A stretch of 64,000 nt of DNA from NCBI GenBank assembly GCA_015179045.1, contig WHUZ01000074.1, forward strand, positions 1 to 64,000, written 5' to 3'. Within the stretch, counting starts at the first letter, position 1. Each line of letters opens with the position of its first letter. Shown in pieces: positions 19,511 to 30,157 of this stretch. Position numbers and translations under genes: made by a program. This stretch comes from Kalaharituber pfeilii. Lineage: Eukaryota; Ascomycota; Pezizomycetes; Pezizales; Pezizaceae. A model generated the notes under the pieces. It was not told where the DNA came from and searched no databases. It saw nothing but the letters and a program-made list of their open reading frames with translations.

Positions 19511-21253
19511 CGGGATGTCTCCGGACAGTCCTTTTGGACTGTCCCGAAGGTTGCATAACTGACTGTCCCGTCTTGCATATGGTGCGGCTGAGTTCACTGT
19601 CTTGGTGTGGCAACTAGCGAGAATTCATTCAAAAAGCGAAGTACCTAAATACATGATTGTGCGCAATACAGAATGATACATCATACTGATGCAGTAGAAG
19701 ATACAGTGATACAGTCTTGAGTCTCATTATGCTCCACACTCTCTGCCCGAGTCTGCTTTCGCTGCCTTTCTGCCATTTCAGCTCCTGTCAAGGTACGACC
19801 AGCTGCTTTTCCTTTATTTTTACGTTGGGGCAATGTGCTGGAAGATGCGACTGGTGCAAAGTGACGAGGTACTGTTGGTACTGTGGAATGATCAGTGATT
19901 TCACGTTTTAGAGCTATACTGATATCTTGAACTCGTTTGGCAAAGATCTCAGCAGCCTCCCCTTGCAGTTCTGAATGAATGAACTCTATATCATGGATCA
20001 CATTCCATAAGAAAGTCTGTAATGAATCGCCGTCCTAGTCTGATTTGATCACCATTGATGAAAAAGATTTGCTCTAGCTGTTGTGCAATGATTGTACCAT
20101 CTGCATTTGTCTTGTCACTCCATCCAGATCGTGTATGAAAACCAGCTGTTGTTAGTTCTCTTAACATCCGATCGATTCTTTCCTCAGCAGTAATAGGAAT
20201 TTTACTGCTACGACGGCTGTTATAGTATGCTTTAGGATTCAACTGCATTCCTTCTTCTGTACGAAGGTGTAAGGACATATTGTAACTCAATCCTGCTCGT
20301 CTATGCTGTATAGCATCTCCTACTGCTTGCTGATAATCAGTATTGCGATGTTTATGCTGGATATATATTAACGGATTTGGTGCCAAAGGGTGAGTATGGA
20401 TTTTATCTGATGTCGCAAGCACCCAAGTATCTGTTCCACTATCTATATCTACTCGCAAATTGCCCATAGACATTCTTTGGCTTGTGTGTTGGTCTGGCGT
20501 CTGCGCTGTACTATATATATATTAGTACATAAGTCTTAATTAAAATATATTGATATACCTTCAGAATTCTCTGCATCTAGTTTTCTAGTATCTCAGGGCT
20601 TGCCATGATGTACACATCCATAGCGTATACGACCTTTCTTTTCAGACCCACTTAAAGTCACCACAGCGAAGCCTTTGGTAAATGCATAGTCCTGGAGTCT
20701 ATCTAAAGCCATATTTGGCCATGCATATTGCTCGCCATCCATAGGTTCTTCGCAATGTAATTCAGGCATCTCTTCTACAACCTTTATTACTACTGAAACA
20801 AGCTCCTTTGAAAGGCTTGGGTGTGGAGTTCAGGTCTGTTTCGCACTCAAGGTACCGGTTGCAGTGGAGAGTGACATTTAGTGAGCGCAAAGCAAGTGTA
20901 GGGCAGAAAAATTAAATAAGGACTCGTGAGTACTATATGAATATATGTATCGGCTGGAAAATATCTGGGATATAAAGTGCGTGAAGCTTTTGTAATTGTG
21001 TTGGAGTCTTGCAAAAATGAAAATCTCAAAACCAGTAGCTACAGTGCGAATTATCAAAGAAAAATTTCCCAGTTCGGAGAGTTAAGCACACTGATTACCC
21101 CGCATCGAAAATATCTGCCGCATCAAGACAGTCTGCCACACCAAGACAGTGAGCTCAGCCGCGCCATATGCAAGACGGGACAGTCAGTTATGCAACCTTC
21201 GGGACAGTCAGGACAGTCAGGACAGTCCAAAAGGACTGTCCGGAGACATCCCG
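19511..21253 (-). mobile_element. Mutator-like element (MULE) with 9-bp target duplication
   Basis: About 100-bp terminal inverted repeats start CGGGATGTCTCCGGACAGTCC. A perfect 9-bp duplication CATAAAGTT flanks it (19,502-19,510 and 21,254-21,262). The repeats contain internal CAGTCC/GGACTG and GACAGTCAG-like short repeats. It carries a MULE transposase relic on the minus strand and is inserted in a family D repeat. Confidence 0.9.
19681..20830 (-). pseudogene. MULE transposase relic: FAR1-type DNA-binding end plus C-terminus
   Basis: The N-terminal part (about 20,800-20,580 minus) reads DYAFTKGFAVVTLSGSEKK then RYGCVHHGK, the FAR1/WRKY-GCM-like zinc-binding start usual in fungal MULE transposases, followed by a stop in place of an Arg codon. 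The next block (20,473-19,995) continues with SYNMSLHLRTEEGMQLNPK and EERIDRMLRELTTAGF. A frame change leads to a C-terminal block (20,001-19,681, IHSELQGEAAEIFAKR, basic and Ser/Thr-rich). The central MULE catalytic DDE region is missing. Non-functional. Confidence 0.62.
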
Positions 21254-21262
21254 CATAAAGTT

Positions 21263-21370
21263 ATTTACTATAGGGAGATATTTTGTAGTATACTGGCGAT
21301 TGGAGCGCCCATACCGAGTTTGTAGAAGATGTTGATCAGAGCGAGACTTGCCGACAATACGACAAAAGAG
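21263..21370 (+). repeat. Family D repeat piece (right of MULE)
   Basis: Resumes the repeat cut at 19,501. It matches 22,290-22,385 (ATGGCGATT..., GTAGAAAATGTTGAT, GACTTGCCGACAATACGACAAA). Confidence 0.65.
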
Positions 21371-22711
21371 CAAAGGGACTAGTATTTGAACTTGCACAGA
21401 GCAGGAAAAGATGTGAGTGGTGGAGGAGTGTAATGCAGTGACAGTGAATATCTCGAGGCGTCCTGTAACTGTTTGGGGTCAGCCATCTTAGCGGGCCACT
21501 CATAACTGGCTTGGACCAACTATCTCCTCCACACAAAAGTGGATGGCCTGGGCTAGCCATGCTAAGACTAATGGCCCGTAATGGCCCGGGCCAGTGGTAT
21601 GAGTAGTCCGAGCCATCCATATTTGTGCTGGCTGACCTCGACTACTGGTCTCAATTCCAAATAAATGCTCTGCATACTTGAGTGAAAAATTTGTATTTAT
21701 GCCGCTCTACAGAGAACCAGATGTAGCTGCTCCCATTGTCTGTCTTGGTGAATATACTAATTGAGTATATAAGATCCTAATTATTTATAGGACGCCTCAA
21801 GATATTCACTGCCACCGCATTCCCTACAATCCTCTTCCACTCACATCTCTTCCTGTCTTGTACAAGTTCAAACACCAGTCCCTCCTCCTGCTCGTTTCAA
21901 ACTAAGGCCACCATACCTGCTCTCATTACTCTCCCTCCTTGCCCTTTCAGGATGCCTTCTCAACTTGTTGAGGCTTTGGTCCAGATACTCAGCAAGAATT
22001 TGAATGTTACCTCTATTCTCCACAACACCATAATTACTCTTTCTGACATTCTACATCAGGATGAGGAGAAGGTGAACAGGTATATAGGTCCCTTTCTGCA
22101 GCCATACACGCTGAGGTATACATCCTTCTCGATAGGAACAGTTTCCGGAGAGTATATTGCTACCTTGAGTAGTGTTGTCAAGTTGAGACAAAGTTTTCAT
22201 ACTGCAGTATGTAATCCTATTGATGCCAAAGAAGGATCATTGGGTGGAGAGGTTGCCAGCTCTTCTGCTTAAACCTCGGATGTGACTATAGTGAGATAGT
22301 ATATAATGGCGATTCAAAGTGCCCAAACGGCTTTGTAGAAAATGTTGATTGGAGTGAGACTTGCCGACAATACGACAAATCGAACTACAGAAGACTCAGA
22401 TGCTGAGGTGCATCAAGAGGAAAATGATGACGTTCACAATACTAGTCATATCATTCAAGAAATCATGTAAATGGAGCGATGTTGCCAGCGCTATAAATGT
22501 TCAGTATGGTAAGCGGCAATTTAAAGAAAAGAAAAGAAAAAAAAATGCATGTCAGGCAAGAAAAAACATGTACTGTAAAGCAGCAACATCTCTACCCATG
22601 TACCTAATTATGCAGCTTGGCTCGTTTTTGGTCTTTGATCCTTGTGAATGGATCAGTGGCCCGTCTTAGTGATGAGTAGCCCAGTTACCGACTGACCCGG
22701 GCCACACATGT
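21371..22711 (+). repeat. Family D repeat, copy 1 (about 1.3 kb, near-identical to 39,135-40,450)
   Basis: It contains a TATA-like GAGTATATAAG (about 21,764), a C/T-rich leader, an open frame of 106 codons (21,952-22,272), and an end reading GTTACCGACTGACCCGGGCC. Copy 2 lacks 31 bases around the ATG. I recognise no transposase. It may be a non-autonomous DNA element that captured promoter-like sequence, or a remnant of a duplicated gene. Confidence 0.75.
21952..22272 (+). CDS. Hypothetical small protein carried by family D repeat
   Basis: 106 codons, start MPSQLVEALVQILSKN. The first 45 residues are helix-favouring, and there is no signal peptide or domain I know. A TATA-like box (about 21,764) and pyrimidine-rich leader precede the ATG by 190 nt, so transcription is plausible. 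The sister copy at 39.7 kb lost the ATG by a 31-bp deletion and its frame is broken, and the related piece at 19,361 is also broken. It is most likely a decaying frame. Confidence 0.3.
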   Translation: MPSQLVEALVQILSKNLNVTSILHNTIITLSDILHQDEEKVNRYIGPFLQPYTLRYTSFSIGTVSGEYIATLSSVVKLRQSFHTAVCNPIDAKEGSLGGEVASSSA

Positions 22712-22820
22712 TTTTTTTTTTTTTTTGTTTTTGTTTTTTTATATCATTAATCGTGCCGCCCTATGGGCTATGGCGAGGTTTAGTTACATAATAAATAAGA
22801 AAGAAATTCATCAAACGGGG
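22712..22820 (-). mobile_element. Family A LINE tail and 3' UTR
   Basis: Interrupted poly(T), the reverse tail (ATCATTAATCGTGCCGCCC) and a short 3' UTR. It is inserted next to the family D end, at almost the same position as the family A tail at 40,451 in copy 2. Confidence 0.75.
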
Positions 22821-23340
22821 AAATGGGTTCCAAAGAAAAGGTCCACTAAACTGTCCACCAAAAAACATACACTAAACCAGTCACGAGCGAGGGTTTGATG
22901 TGCAAAACTTCGACCACGAGGGCCTCTGATGGTAATTGTGCGAGAGTGCACATTGCAATATTTTGTCGGGAGCATGGAGTGGAATATCATTATATGATTC
23001 AACAAAGAATATAAGTGCCTGAGATCAACGTAGTTGTCTCCACGTCATATTAGTACTGAACAAAAAAGCTTAGACTTTTATTGTCACATAACCCCGCTTA
23101 TCGCTCTTTCGCTATGGCGGGGTAATGTCTCTCATTTACATACAAAAGCAAACAGGACGATGACCAGACTAAGCACAAAACGTTTCTCCAATGCGAGGTA
23201 CAAATTTGAACTGGCCCTGTCCACAAAGCATATCAACAAAGTCTTCCTATAACTAATTGGAACTCACCATCGAAACCCCGAATCCAAAACTCTACTTTCC
23301 CGCCATAAAACCTCCTTGACGTTTCATCAGAGCGCTCAAT
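22821..23340. other. Interval with a diverged family B-like tail at about 23,075-23,130
   Basis: GTCACATAACCCCGC ... GCTATGGCGGGGTAATG reads in minus sense as CCCCGCC ... GCGGGGTTATGTGAC, i.e. a family B tail with a fully Watson-Crick stem. No gene is seen in the rest. Confidence 0.5.
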
Positions 23341-23355
23341 GGTTGATCGTCAGTG

Positions 23356-24757
23356 TCACTTTTCGCTGCAGCCATGATCGTTTCCGCACTCGTTTTTGAT
23401 GGTTGTGGAGGGCAGAGGGAAGCTCTCTACAGACAAATCCATGAGCTGTGGGAATCTTACGCCTCGAGCTATGCGTATGACCGATTCCAAGCGTTTGTCC
23501 CTGATAACCTCCGATACATAACCAGCCAGATTTCGCAGCCTCTCTTGGACGTGCAAAAACCCTGGGAATTCCTGATGTTTTCTGACCTTCTTGTAGATGC
23601 AGTGCAGGGTGAACGTTTGAAGTTTTCGCGTACTGTCATCCTCAGGAAATTCTAAATTCTTTATGTTAAACTCTTTTGACAAAAATGCGACATACAATCC
23701 AAGCATGTGATATGGATCTTGGCCGTCCTTATTATCGCCACGCGACGCATATTCAGGTATCGCCGAAGAAAACGACTCATGCACATTCCGGAGGTGACGA
23801 AAAAAACAACTGATCCACAGACGAACGAACTGCCAGGATACTCTCTGCCCAGCTCAAACCACCAATTAGCACAGCTTCCTTTTCATCAAATTCATGATAA
23901 GCAACTGGCTAACCTATTATCCGTGGTACGGCAAACAACTCCTGGTTCAAGGAAGAAGAAAGTTGTGAATAGTTGTGGTTGTTCAGGATGGCCACTATCG
24001 CATTCCTGCAGGCAACTTTATCGCCAACCGCTATCGCTAGCCGGAGAACCTGGAAGCTTGTGCATACTAGTAGCTCACTACACGCCTCATGAACTTGAAT
24101 GTACTCCTCTAGCTTGAGCACAGGAACGTTTCGTTGACAGTGAGCCAACCAGGTCTGTACCCAAGGGCAAACTAGATGCGCGTACCCCAGACCCCATGCG
24201 ACTTCAGCAGTAGCCGTAACCAAATTGATGGCGCTGGGCTCACGAAATGGGCTGGTATCCAAGAAGAATTCCTTTGTTTGTGAATGAATTAACTTCATAA
24301 GAATCTGAAATGCGCTGATATGCACATCCCGCAAAACTGGCATAAGCAAGCTAACAGTAACAAGATCATCTCGATATCCCCACAACCTCTCAGGAAGACG
24401 AGGAAACAGATCCACTGTCTCTGAAGTATGCAACGATGCCAGCTTGTGAAGAGCCCCGTCTGTCATTCTGAACGCAGAGGAGGACACCCTGAACCGAACC
24501 AGTGGAGCTGCAATTTTGTGAGGAGTTACTGACGAAGGTTTCTCGCTGTGCCTAAGATTCAGGATGAGGTCACCCTCAGGATAGATATCCTCAACCGAGA
24601 CCTGCATATCCATTGGTCGATGCTGGGGAAATGTTGATGGCGGAACGTCATTCTTTGCAGCTGGTGTTGGAGATTGCGCCATGTTTAATTCAGATACTCC
24701 TGACGGAAAGCAGCTCGAGCTCGGTGTCAACAAGAAAGGAGATTCCGGTGGAGACAT
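23356..24757 (-). CDS. BTB/POZ-like domain protein
   Basis: Minus strand, at least two exons. Exon 1 runs from an ATG at 24,757 (MSPPESPFLLTP) to about 23,915. An intron of about 70 nt, with a TGCTAAT branch-like motif, joins the tail segment (about 23,850-23,359: WISCFF.HLRNVHESFSSA..., with stop near 23,356). The BTB-like core is at about residues 50-170: EGDLILNL, then FRVSSSAF, a long loop, and ISAFQILMKLIHSQTKEF. The helical tail has WGLGYAHLVCPWVQTWLAH. This is the layout of many fungal nuclear or cytoplasmic BTB proteins of unknown role. The start is uncertain: the frame is open further upstream to a possible acceptor near 24,875, so a 5' exon may exist. The exact intron borders are inferred. 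Confidence 0.62.
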
Positions 24758-24883
24758 ACCACTTGTGCTTATGCACTGTGGGGTCTCGGTTCTAGGGGTG
24801 CTGCAGTTATCACCTGGAGTTGCCGAACCCTTCTGAGGCCGAATTGTTTGGCGGTTCCTACCGTCTAGATATAAGTATAGCAA

Positions 24884-25620
24884 CCCATCATATAAATATC
24901 AACCAGGGATTGTCACCTCTCCATGAATATCAAAACTTTTAACCGCTACACCCTGCGATGGTCGCTGATTCACAACCCAAGTCTCAATAATCGGTGAAGA
25001 TATACGTTTGCAAAGGCTGCCAGTGTTGTCCGTTTGCAATTTCGTTTATCGCGATGGATATGAGATTTGTGAGTCGTATGAAGCTCTCTGGTCCTCGTCG
25101 TTGGGAATATATATTATAGACTGGAAGCCTGTATGCGGGTTACGTGACTAATAAAAAAAAGAGTGAAACCACAACGGTAATTTGAACCACGTAAGCGTGG
25201 ATAGCTAACTGTCGTGCCTGATCTAGACTTGGATTGGGCCTAGTACATGCGGTGGTATTTAGTGTCTTGGCAGAGTGTTTGCGCCCGAAGCTTTCATAGG
25301 TCTGATCTACGCCTATCTGAACGGGGGTGGCGGCTGCTAGCCTGAATGCAGCCTCAAAGGTTGCCATCCCTTCTGTGCCGCGCTGCAGGCGTCTCCGGAA
25401 CCTACTGGTAATTTCTGGCTGAGATTTTCCCAAGCATCCGATATCCAATTTCCAGGTTCCGAAGCTATATGAGCCAGTGCCGTTAAAGATGGCCGTATGC
25501 CTCAAGGCCGCGAATTCCGTTGCTGGGGATATTATTGCGCAACCAGGATGTGAACAATAAAAGAAATTGATTGTCACGTGCTCTACCAGGCAATTGTGCA
25601 CTTTTCGGATGCCACAACAA
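24884..25620. other. Interval upstream of the BTB gene
   Basis: It contains a minus-strand open frame of 162 codons (25,140-25,628) with no recognisable domain. That frame ends in a short A-run next to TGCGGGTTACGTGACTAAT, which resembles a family B tail. I do not call a gene. Confidence 0.3.
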
Positions 25621-26370
25621 AAAATCACTGTAGGTGCAAATGACCCTTAAGTGGGCTCAAATGGAAGTCAGAGTATGGTTAAATATAGTGGATTATCCTC
25701 TCCATATTTCCTATTCTTACTAGCCAGTAAAAGATGTATTCGGACAGGGGTACTAATGCACATTATGCGCTATGTCCGAATACATATTTTACTAGCTAGT
25801 ATTAATGGCCTATTTTGGATATGTTCTGGGCCAGCCATCTTAGCGGGCCACTCATTTCTTCCACACAAGAGTGGATGGGCCGGGCCAGTGGTCCGGATTC
25901 CGAGATGAGTGGTCCGGCCCATCCATATTTGCGCTGACTGGCCCGGGCTACTCGTCCGAATTCCGAATACATACCCTGCATACTTGAGTGAGAATTTTGC
26001 ATTTATCGTCGCCCTACAGATGTAGCCACTCCTGTTGTTGGTCTTGGCGAATATACTGTACTGTCAACATGACAACACTACTCAAGTTGGCGCATTATTC
26101 TCAGGAAAGTGTTCCTGTCAAGCAGGATGTATAACCCAGCGATGTGGCTGCAGAAAGCGCCTACGTACCTATTCACCCTCGTGTCATCTGATGTGGAATC
26201 CCAAAATCGGGGTATAGAAGAGTCAGATTTCTTCTTTTTTTTCTTTCACGTGACCCCTCTCGCAGCTGTTCGCCATGGCAGGGTAGAAGAGTCAGATGGT
26301 GAGGCGCATCAAGAGGAAAATGATGATGCTAATACTTCTATTCATGTCAGTTGAGAAACCATGTACTGTA
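25621..26370 (-). repeat. Family D repeat, opposite orientation
   Basis: 25,621-26,130 matches 14,971-15,480. 26,104-26,170 is the reverse complement of 19,370-19,430. A family B micro-insertion sits at 26,229-26,283. Confidence 0.65.
26229..26283 (-). mobile_element. Hairpin-only micro-insertion, family B (55 bp)
   Basis: A 14-bp duplication TAGAAGAGTCAGAT flanks it (26,215-26,228 and 26,284-26,297). In minus sense the insert starts exactly CCCTGCCATGGCGAACAG and ends GTCACGTGAAAG plus a mixed A tail. Confidence 0.92.
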
Positions 26371-26385
26371 AACGGAGTGATACTT

Positions 26386-26892
26386 TTTTTTTTTTTTTTT
26401 TTTATATCAATACTCGCAGGCCGCCCGGAGGGCTATGGCGAGGGTCTTTATTTAAGAAAGAAATAACAACATCCCAAACTCACACAAATAACAACCTAAT
26501 TACATGTGGTGCCCGCGGACTCCGTGATGCGGGTGTCGCCCAGTATGGTCCCCTACTTCCGTCCCCTCTCCGACTCATACCGGACCGACTTGTGCCACCG
26601 TCCACTAAGCCTCACCTTCTCGACATCCATCTCTTTTCCCACGTAAATCACCACCGAACTAGTTTTCTTGCCTTCCTCCTCCAGCACGTTCCTCTTCCTT
26701 AGCCAGCGAATCCCCCCTATCTTCCCTAATTCCTTGTTCGCGGCTTCCAACCACTGTTTGACCTTTCCCAGGTCTTTCCTCAGTGTGATACCGTGTATCA
26801 CGATGCCGGCTTTTCCCCTAGTGGTGGCATCGGGTGTGGTTGGTGGAGAGGTGGTGGTGGTGGGGCCCTTCCGAGTGGCTTCCCGGTGGCGT
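26386..26892 (-). mobile_element. Family A half-LINE with 15-bp target duplication
   Basis: AACGGAGTGATACTT occurs at 26,371-26,385 and 26,893-26,907. In minus sense, from the truncated 5' end: a Thr/Pro linker, GIVIHGITLRKDLGKVKQW, GGIRWLRKRNVLEEEGKK, TSSVVIYVGK, KVRLSGRWHK, DRGRK-equivalent SERGRK, stop, 3' UTR, tail hairpin with GCCC-TCC-GGGC, poly(A). Frame open throughout. One of the best type copies of the half-LINE form. Confidence 0.93.
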
Positions 26893-26997
26893 AACGGAGT
26901 GATACTTCTAGCACTATGCATGTCGGTTGACCTGCCATAGTGAACAACGGTAAGCGATACTGTATTTTTTTTAAAAAACACAGAAAAAGGAAAGTCT

Positions 26998-27115
26998 TTT
27001 TTTTTTTTTTTTTTTTAATATCTTTACTCGCGTGCCGCTCCTGTGGGCTATGGCGAGGTTAAATACATGGTGACAGGGAAAAGAGAAGGGAAAAGGGAAA
27101 ATAAATTAAAGTCTT
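26998..27115 (-). mobile_element. Family A tail and 3' UTR only
   Basis: Poly(T), reverse tail (CTTTACTCGCGTGCCGCTCC) and about 60 nt of 3' UTR of the ORF2-type (GTTAAATACATGGTGA). AAAGTCTT flanks both sides. Confidence 0.75.
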
Positions 27116-27246
27116 CCTGGAAAGTCAGTTCAGAAATGATGTACTATAAAGCGGCAACATCTCCACTCATGTATCTAATTATGCCGTAAATTGATCAGTG
27201 GCCTGCTTTAGTGATGAGTAGCCCAGTTACCGACTGGCCCGGATAA
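27116..27246 (+). repeat. Family D repeat end
   Basis: Matches 22,560-22,700 (CTATAAAGCGGCAACATCTC, GTGATGAGTAGCCCAGTTACCGACTGGCCCGGATAA). Confidence 0.65.
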
Positions 27247-27329
27247 TTTTTTTTTTTTTTTTTTTTTATTTCATTACTCGCATGCCGTCTGACAGGCTAT
27301 GGCGAGAGGTTAAATACATGATGAGCAAA

Positions 27330-27917
27330 GGGGAACTCATGATCCTAACCGACTCGCGCACAGCAATTTCCAGACTACAAAAGATAGCCAACGGCGACCC
27401 AAACGCCGAAGGCTCATCCATGGCAGTTCGACAGGCATGGGAAGAGAGGACCAGACGCGGCGACCTAGACACAGCTGTCATGTGGGTCAAGAGCCACATA
27501 GGGATAGTCGGGAACTCCAAGGCGGACAAGGCAGCCAGGACGAGCACAGCCATCCAGTACGAAGACGAAATGGTCACGGAGGCGGGTATAAGACAAGAAG
27601 CCAAAAGACTCAGAGCAGAAGAACGCAATCGTCTGGGACTATCATACAGACCCCTCCAGACAATCGACAACCGAAAAAGATTATCCACCCTGGCAGGGAT
27701 CCTCGGGAACAAGGGCCTCAAGGAGTGGAGACACCGCATAGGCCAAGCCGATTCACCGGAGTGTCGATGGTGCGGGAGAGCCCTGGAAAACCTGACGCAC
27801 ATATCCAACGATTGCGCCCCTTGGCTCAGGAGGATGAGAGGAGGGGCTGAAAGCCTCACACATCCGGACAAAGACATCAACATGGCGGAGATATTGGACT
27901 GGGCGGGGAAAGAGTAA
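27330..27917 (+). pseudogene. Family A ORF2 C-terminus, 5'-truncated but open
   Basis: About 195 open codons without internal stop. They cover the second half of RNase H (central Asp in LTDSRTA; late SHIGIVGNSKADKA with His and Asp) and the zinc-knuckle-like C-terminus. No reverse transcriptase, so it cannot be autonomous. The frame's integrity and the poly(A) length suggest a fairly recent insertion. Confidence 0.8.
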
Positions 27918-28060
27918 ACTTGGGACTTAGAGCGGGCGGGGATATCTCAGTTTTTCATAATTTTCTTTTCATTCTCATTTCACATTATGTATCTAAAACA
28001 TCGCCATAGCCTTCGAGGCGGCATGCGATTAATGAAATAAAAAAAAAAAAAAAAAAAAAA
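27330..28060 (+). mobile_element. Family A LINE ORF2 end nested in the opposite strand
   Basis: CATGATGAGCAAA duplicates at 27,317-27,329 and 28,061-28,073. It contains RNase H residues (ILTDSRTAISRLQ, WVKSHIGIVGNSKADKAA), LAGILGNKGLKEWRHRIG, CRWCG ... HISNDC, and ends ILDWAGKE at the stop (27,915-27,917). The tail has the paired change GCCT-TCG-AGGC and ATCGC/GCGAT. Confidence 0.9.
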
Positions 28061-28561
28061 CATGATGAGCAAAAGGGAGAATACGAGAGAATAGCAAAAA
28101 CAAAACGAAATGTAACCCGATGTTAAAGGAAAATTACTCCGCCGCCCAGTCCAAGACCTCCGCCAGCATGTCTCCTTCCCCGCCTGGCTTCGTTGGGTGC
28201 TTCAACCCCGTCCCCCCCCCGGGAGTCTTTTCTTCCACGCCTCGCATTCATTCATAATGTGAGCAAAGTTCTCGAGGGCTTTGCCGCACCACCTACACTC
28301 CGGTGATTCGTCCCTCCCTATCTAGTGCCTCCACTGCCGCAGGCCCTTGTTCCCCAGCATGCCTGCGAGGGTGGCTACCCTCCTGCTGCTCCCCAAATAT
28401 TCCAAAGGCCGATACGACAGCTGTAGTCTCTTCCTCTCGTCGGCCCTCCATGCTTTGGCGTATTGCTGCATGCCCGCCTCGGTAACCACCTCGTCTTAGT
28501 ATTGCAGTGCCGTGCCGATCTTGGCCGCCATGTCCGCCTCGGTGTTGCCTTTGACGCCTGG

Positions 28562-28970
28562 ATAAGATGGCTAGCCCCGAACAGGTATATACTACTACCA
28601 AATCCTACACTCGCCATAGCCCATAGGGCGGCAAGCGAGTAATGATATAAAAAAAAAAAAATACCAAATCCTATAGCAGACACACTCTGAGTCGCCATGA
28701 GTCAATGATCCTACACAGGAACTTATTGATCTCGATGTATACTTTGTTGCCAATTCTGAGAAAGTCTAGCAAGTTTGATGGTGCTCAGGTTAATATGCAG
28801 AGAATGGTACTGCCATATTTAATGGCACATTTTCGCGGGTATTTTCTGAATTGCTGACAGCACTTGCTAATAGATGTACGTAGATGCCACTTGAGTGGGG
28901 CGGTGTGCAGAGTGCAGCGAGATCGACATATTAAGTAAGCATATATATGTTCGGGGCCATCCCGCTCTTC
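28562..28970. repeat. Family D segment, duplicate of 18,135-18,545
   Basis: Near-identical to the earlier block, including the same hairpin-only family A insertion (about 28,610-28,661, flanked by TACCAAATCCTA). The identity stops at GTTCGGGGCCATCC (about 28,968). Confidence 0.8.
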
Positions 28971-29519
28971 ATTTCGGAGCCCAAATATTAAAGCATGTAG
29001 CTACCACTCACCGGTTTCTGCATGTCCTATAAAAGACCTTCCTCTAGTCCCTTTCTTTTGAGCTTCCAGTATTTCCGCATAATATATTCTCTCACTGCCG
29101 GCTTGTCTTCCTATGGAGAAGACACTCCGCCCTCTTGCGGGTAGTAATATCTATAAATGCCCTCACTAGTGTCCTCTCTGCGGATAATCTCCATGAATGC
29201 CCTTACTCCTTTAATTGTGCAATATCTAAACCAGACCCTATGTAGTATTCAGGGCTTATCATGCATGAATCTCTTGCTATAGCCCCTAGGGAGGCACGTG
29301 AATACTGATATAAAAAAAAAAAATTGTATAAATCTCAGTGGATTAGAGTCAAAATGAGTATCTATTTTTGAAATCCAGTCCAATTTTCATGCGGCGTTAC
29401 TCCAATCTCAACCGAGATAAACTGGTATCTCTGTTAGATTTCATTTTTGTACAGAGACAGTGCAACCTAAATACAGCACTATCAAGTTGAATATGTTTCT
29501 AAACGCGGTTTGCCTACAA
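28971..29519 (+). other. Promoter-like interval and a diverged tail, no gene
   Basis: GTCCTATAAAAGACC at about 29,023 is a good TATA-like box followed by a pyrimidine-rich stretch and CTTCCTATGGAG. No long frame follows. At 29,265-29,325 there is a worn family A tail (CTTGCTATAGCCCCTAGGGAGGCACGTGAATACTGATATA plus A-run). Confidence 0.35.
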
Positions 29520-30157
29520 TAACACAAACTTAAACCCTAAGCCGAGAAAATTGTCGCTACGGCACAGACACAGGCAGGCAGCGCGCCCGCCACCACCCAG
29601 AACCGTGACACTCAACCCCCAAGAAAGACACCAGAACCTGACCCACAACCCCGGACCCCACTCCCATATCCCAATGCCGGATCCTAGCCCCCGACCCGCC
29701 CTGACAACCCTACCGTGAGACAAGGCATTATTGTATATGGCATAGCTCTGAGAAAAGACTTGGGGAATGTTCCAAGATAGTTGGAAGCATCCAACAAAGA
29801 CATAGGCAAGATCACAGGGATTAGATGGCTGCGTAAGAAGACAATAATACTTGAGGAGGGCAAGAAGACAAGTTCCGTAGTAGTTTACCTGCAGACAGTA
29901 ACAGAAATCGGGAAAGTCAGACTCAGAGGAAGGTGGTTGAAGACCAACGTGTATGAGACAGACAGGGGAAGGAAGTAGGAAGGTCACAGACATGACTCTG
30001 GGTTCCACCCATGTTTAGCTACCCGCATCATAAAGGACACACGGGTAATACATGTAATTAGTATTTAGCTTGTTTGTTTATGCCATTTTAGTTAACAAAT
30101 ACCTCGCCATAGCCCATAGGGTGGCAAGCGAGTAATGATATATAAAAAAAAAAAAGG
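29520..30157 (+). mobile_element. Family A half-LINE
   Basis: Plus strand: Pro/Thr linker, GIIVYGIALRKDLGNVPR then a stop, the domain in frame (EASNKDIGKITGIRWLRKK, EEGKKTSSVVVYLQ, KVRLRGRWLK, DRGRK, stop at 29,976-29,978), then a 3' UTR with ACCCGCATCAT and ACATGTAATTAG, tail hairpin, poly(A). Confidence 0.82.

Larger units (their letters stand above)
27247..28561 (-). mobile_element. Family A LINE ORF2 end (segmental copy 2), split by another LINE
   Basis: The tail and 3' UTR at 27,247-27,329 continue at 28,061-28,561 after the nested plus-strand LINE. In minus sense: CRWCG-type motif, RKRLQLSYRPL, RNase H end. GGATAA occurs at both ends (27,241-27,246 and about 28,560), a short target duplication that copy 1 at 17.6 kb lacks on the left. 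Confidence 0.8.

Noticed and set aside
25140..25628. 162-codon minus-strand frame
   Set aside because: No domain, and its end is translated from an A-run that looks like a retroposon tail; support is too thin for a gene.
27266..27883. 205-codon minus-strand frame over the nested LINE
   Set aside because: Antisense of the plus-strand ORF2 C-terminus, which carries the RNase H motifs.
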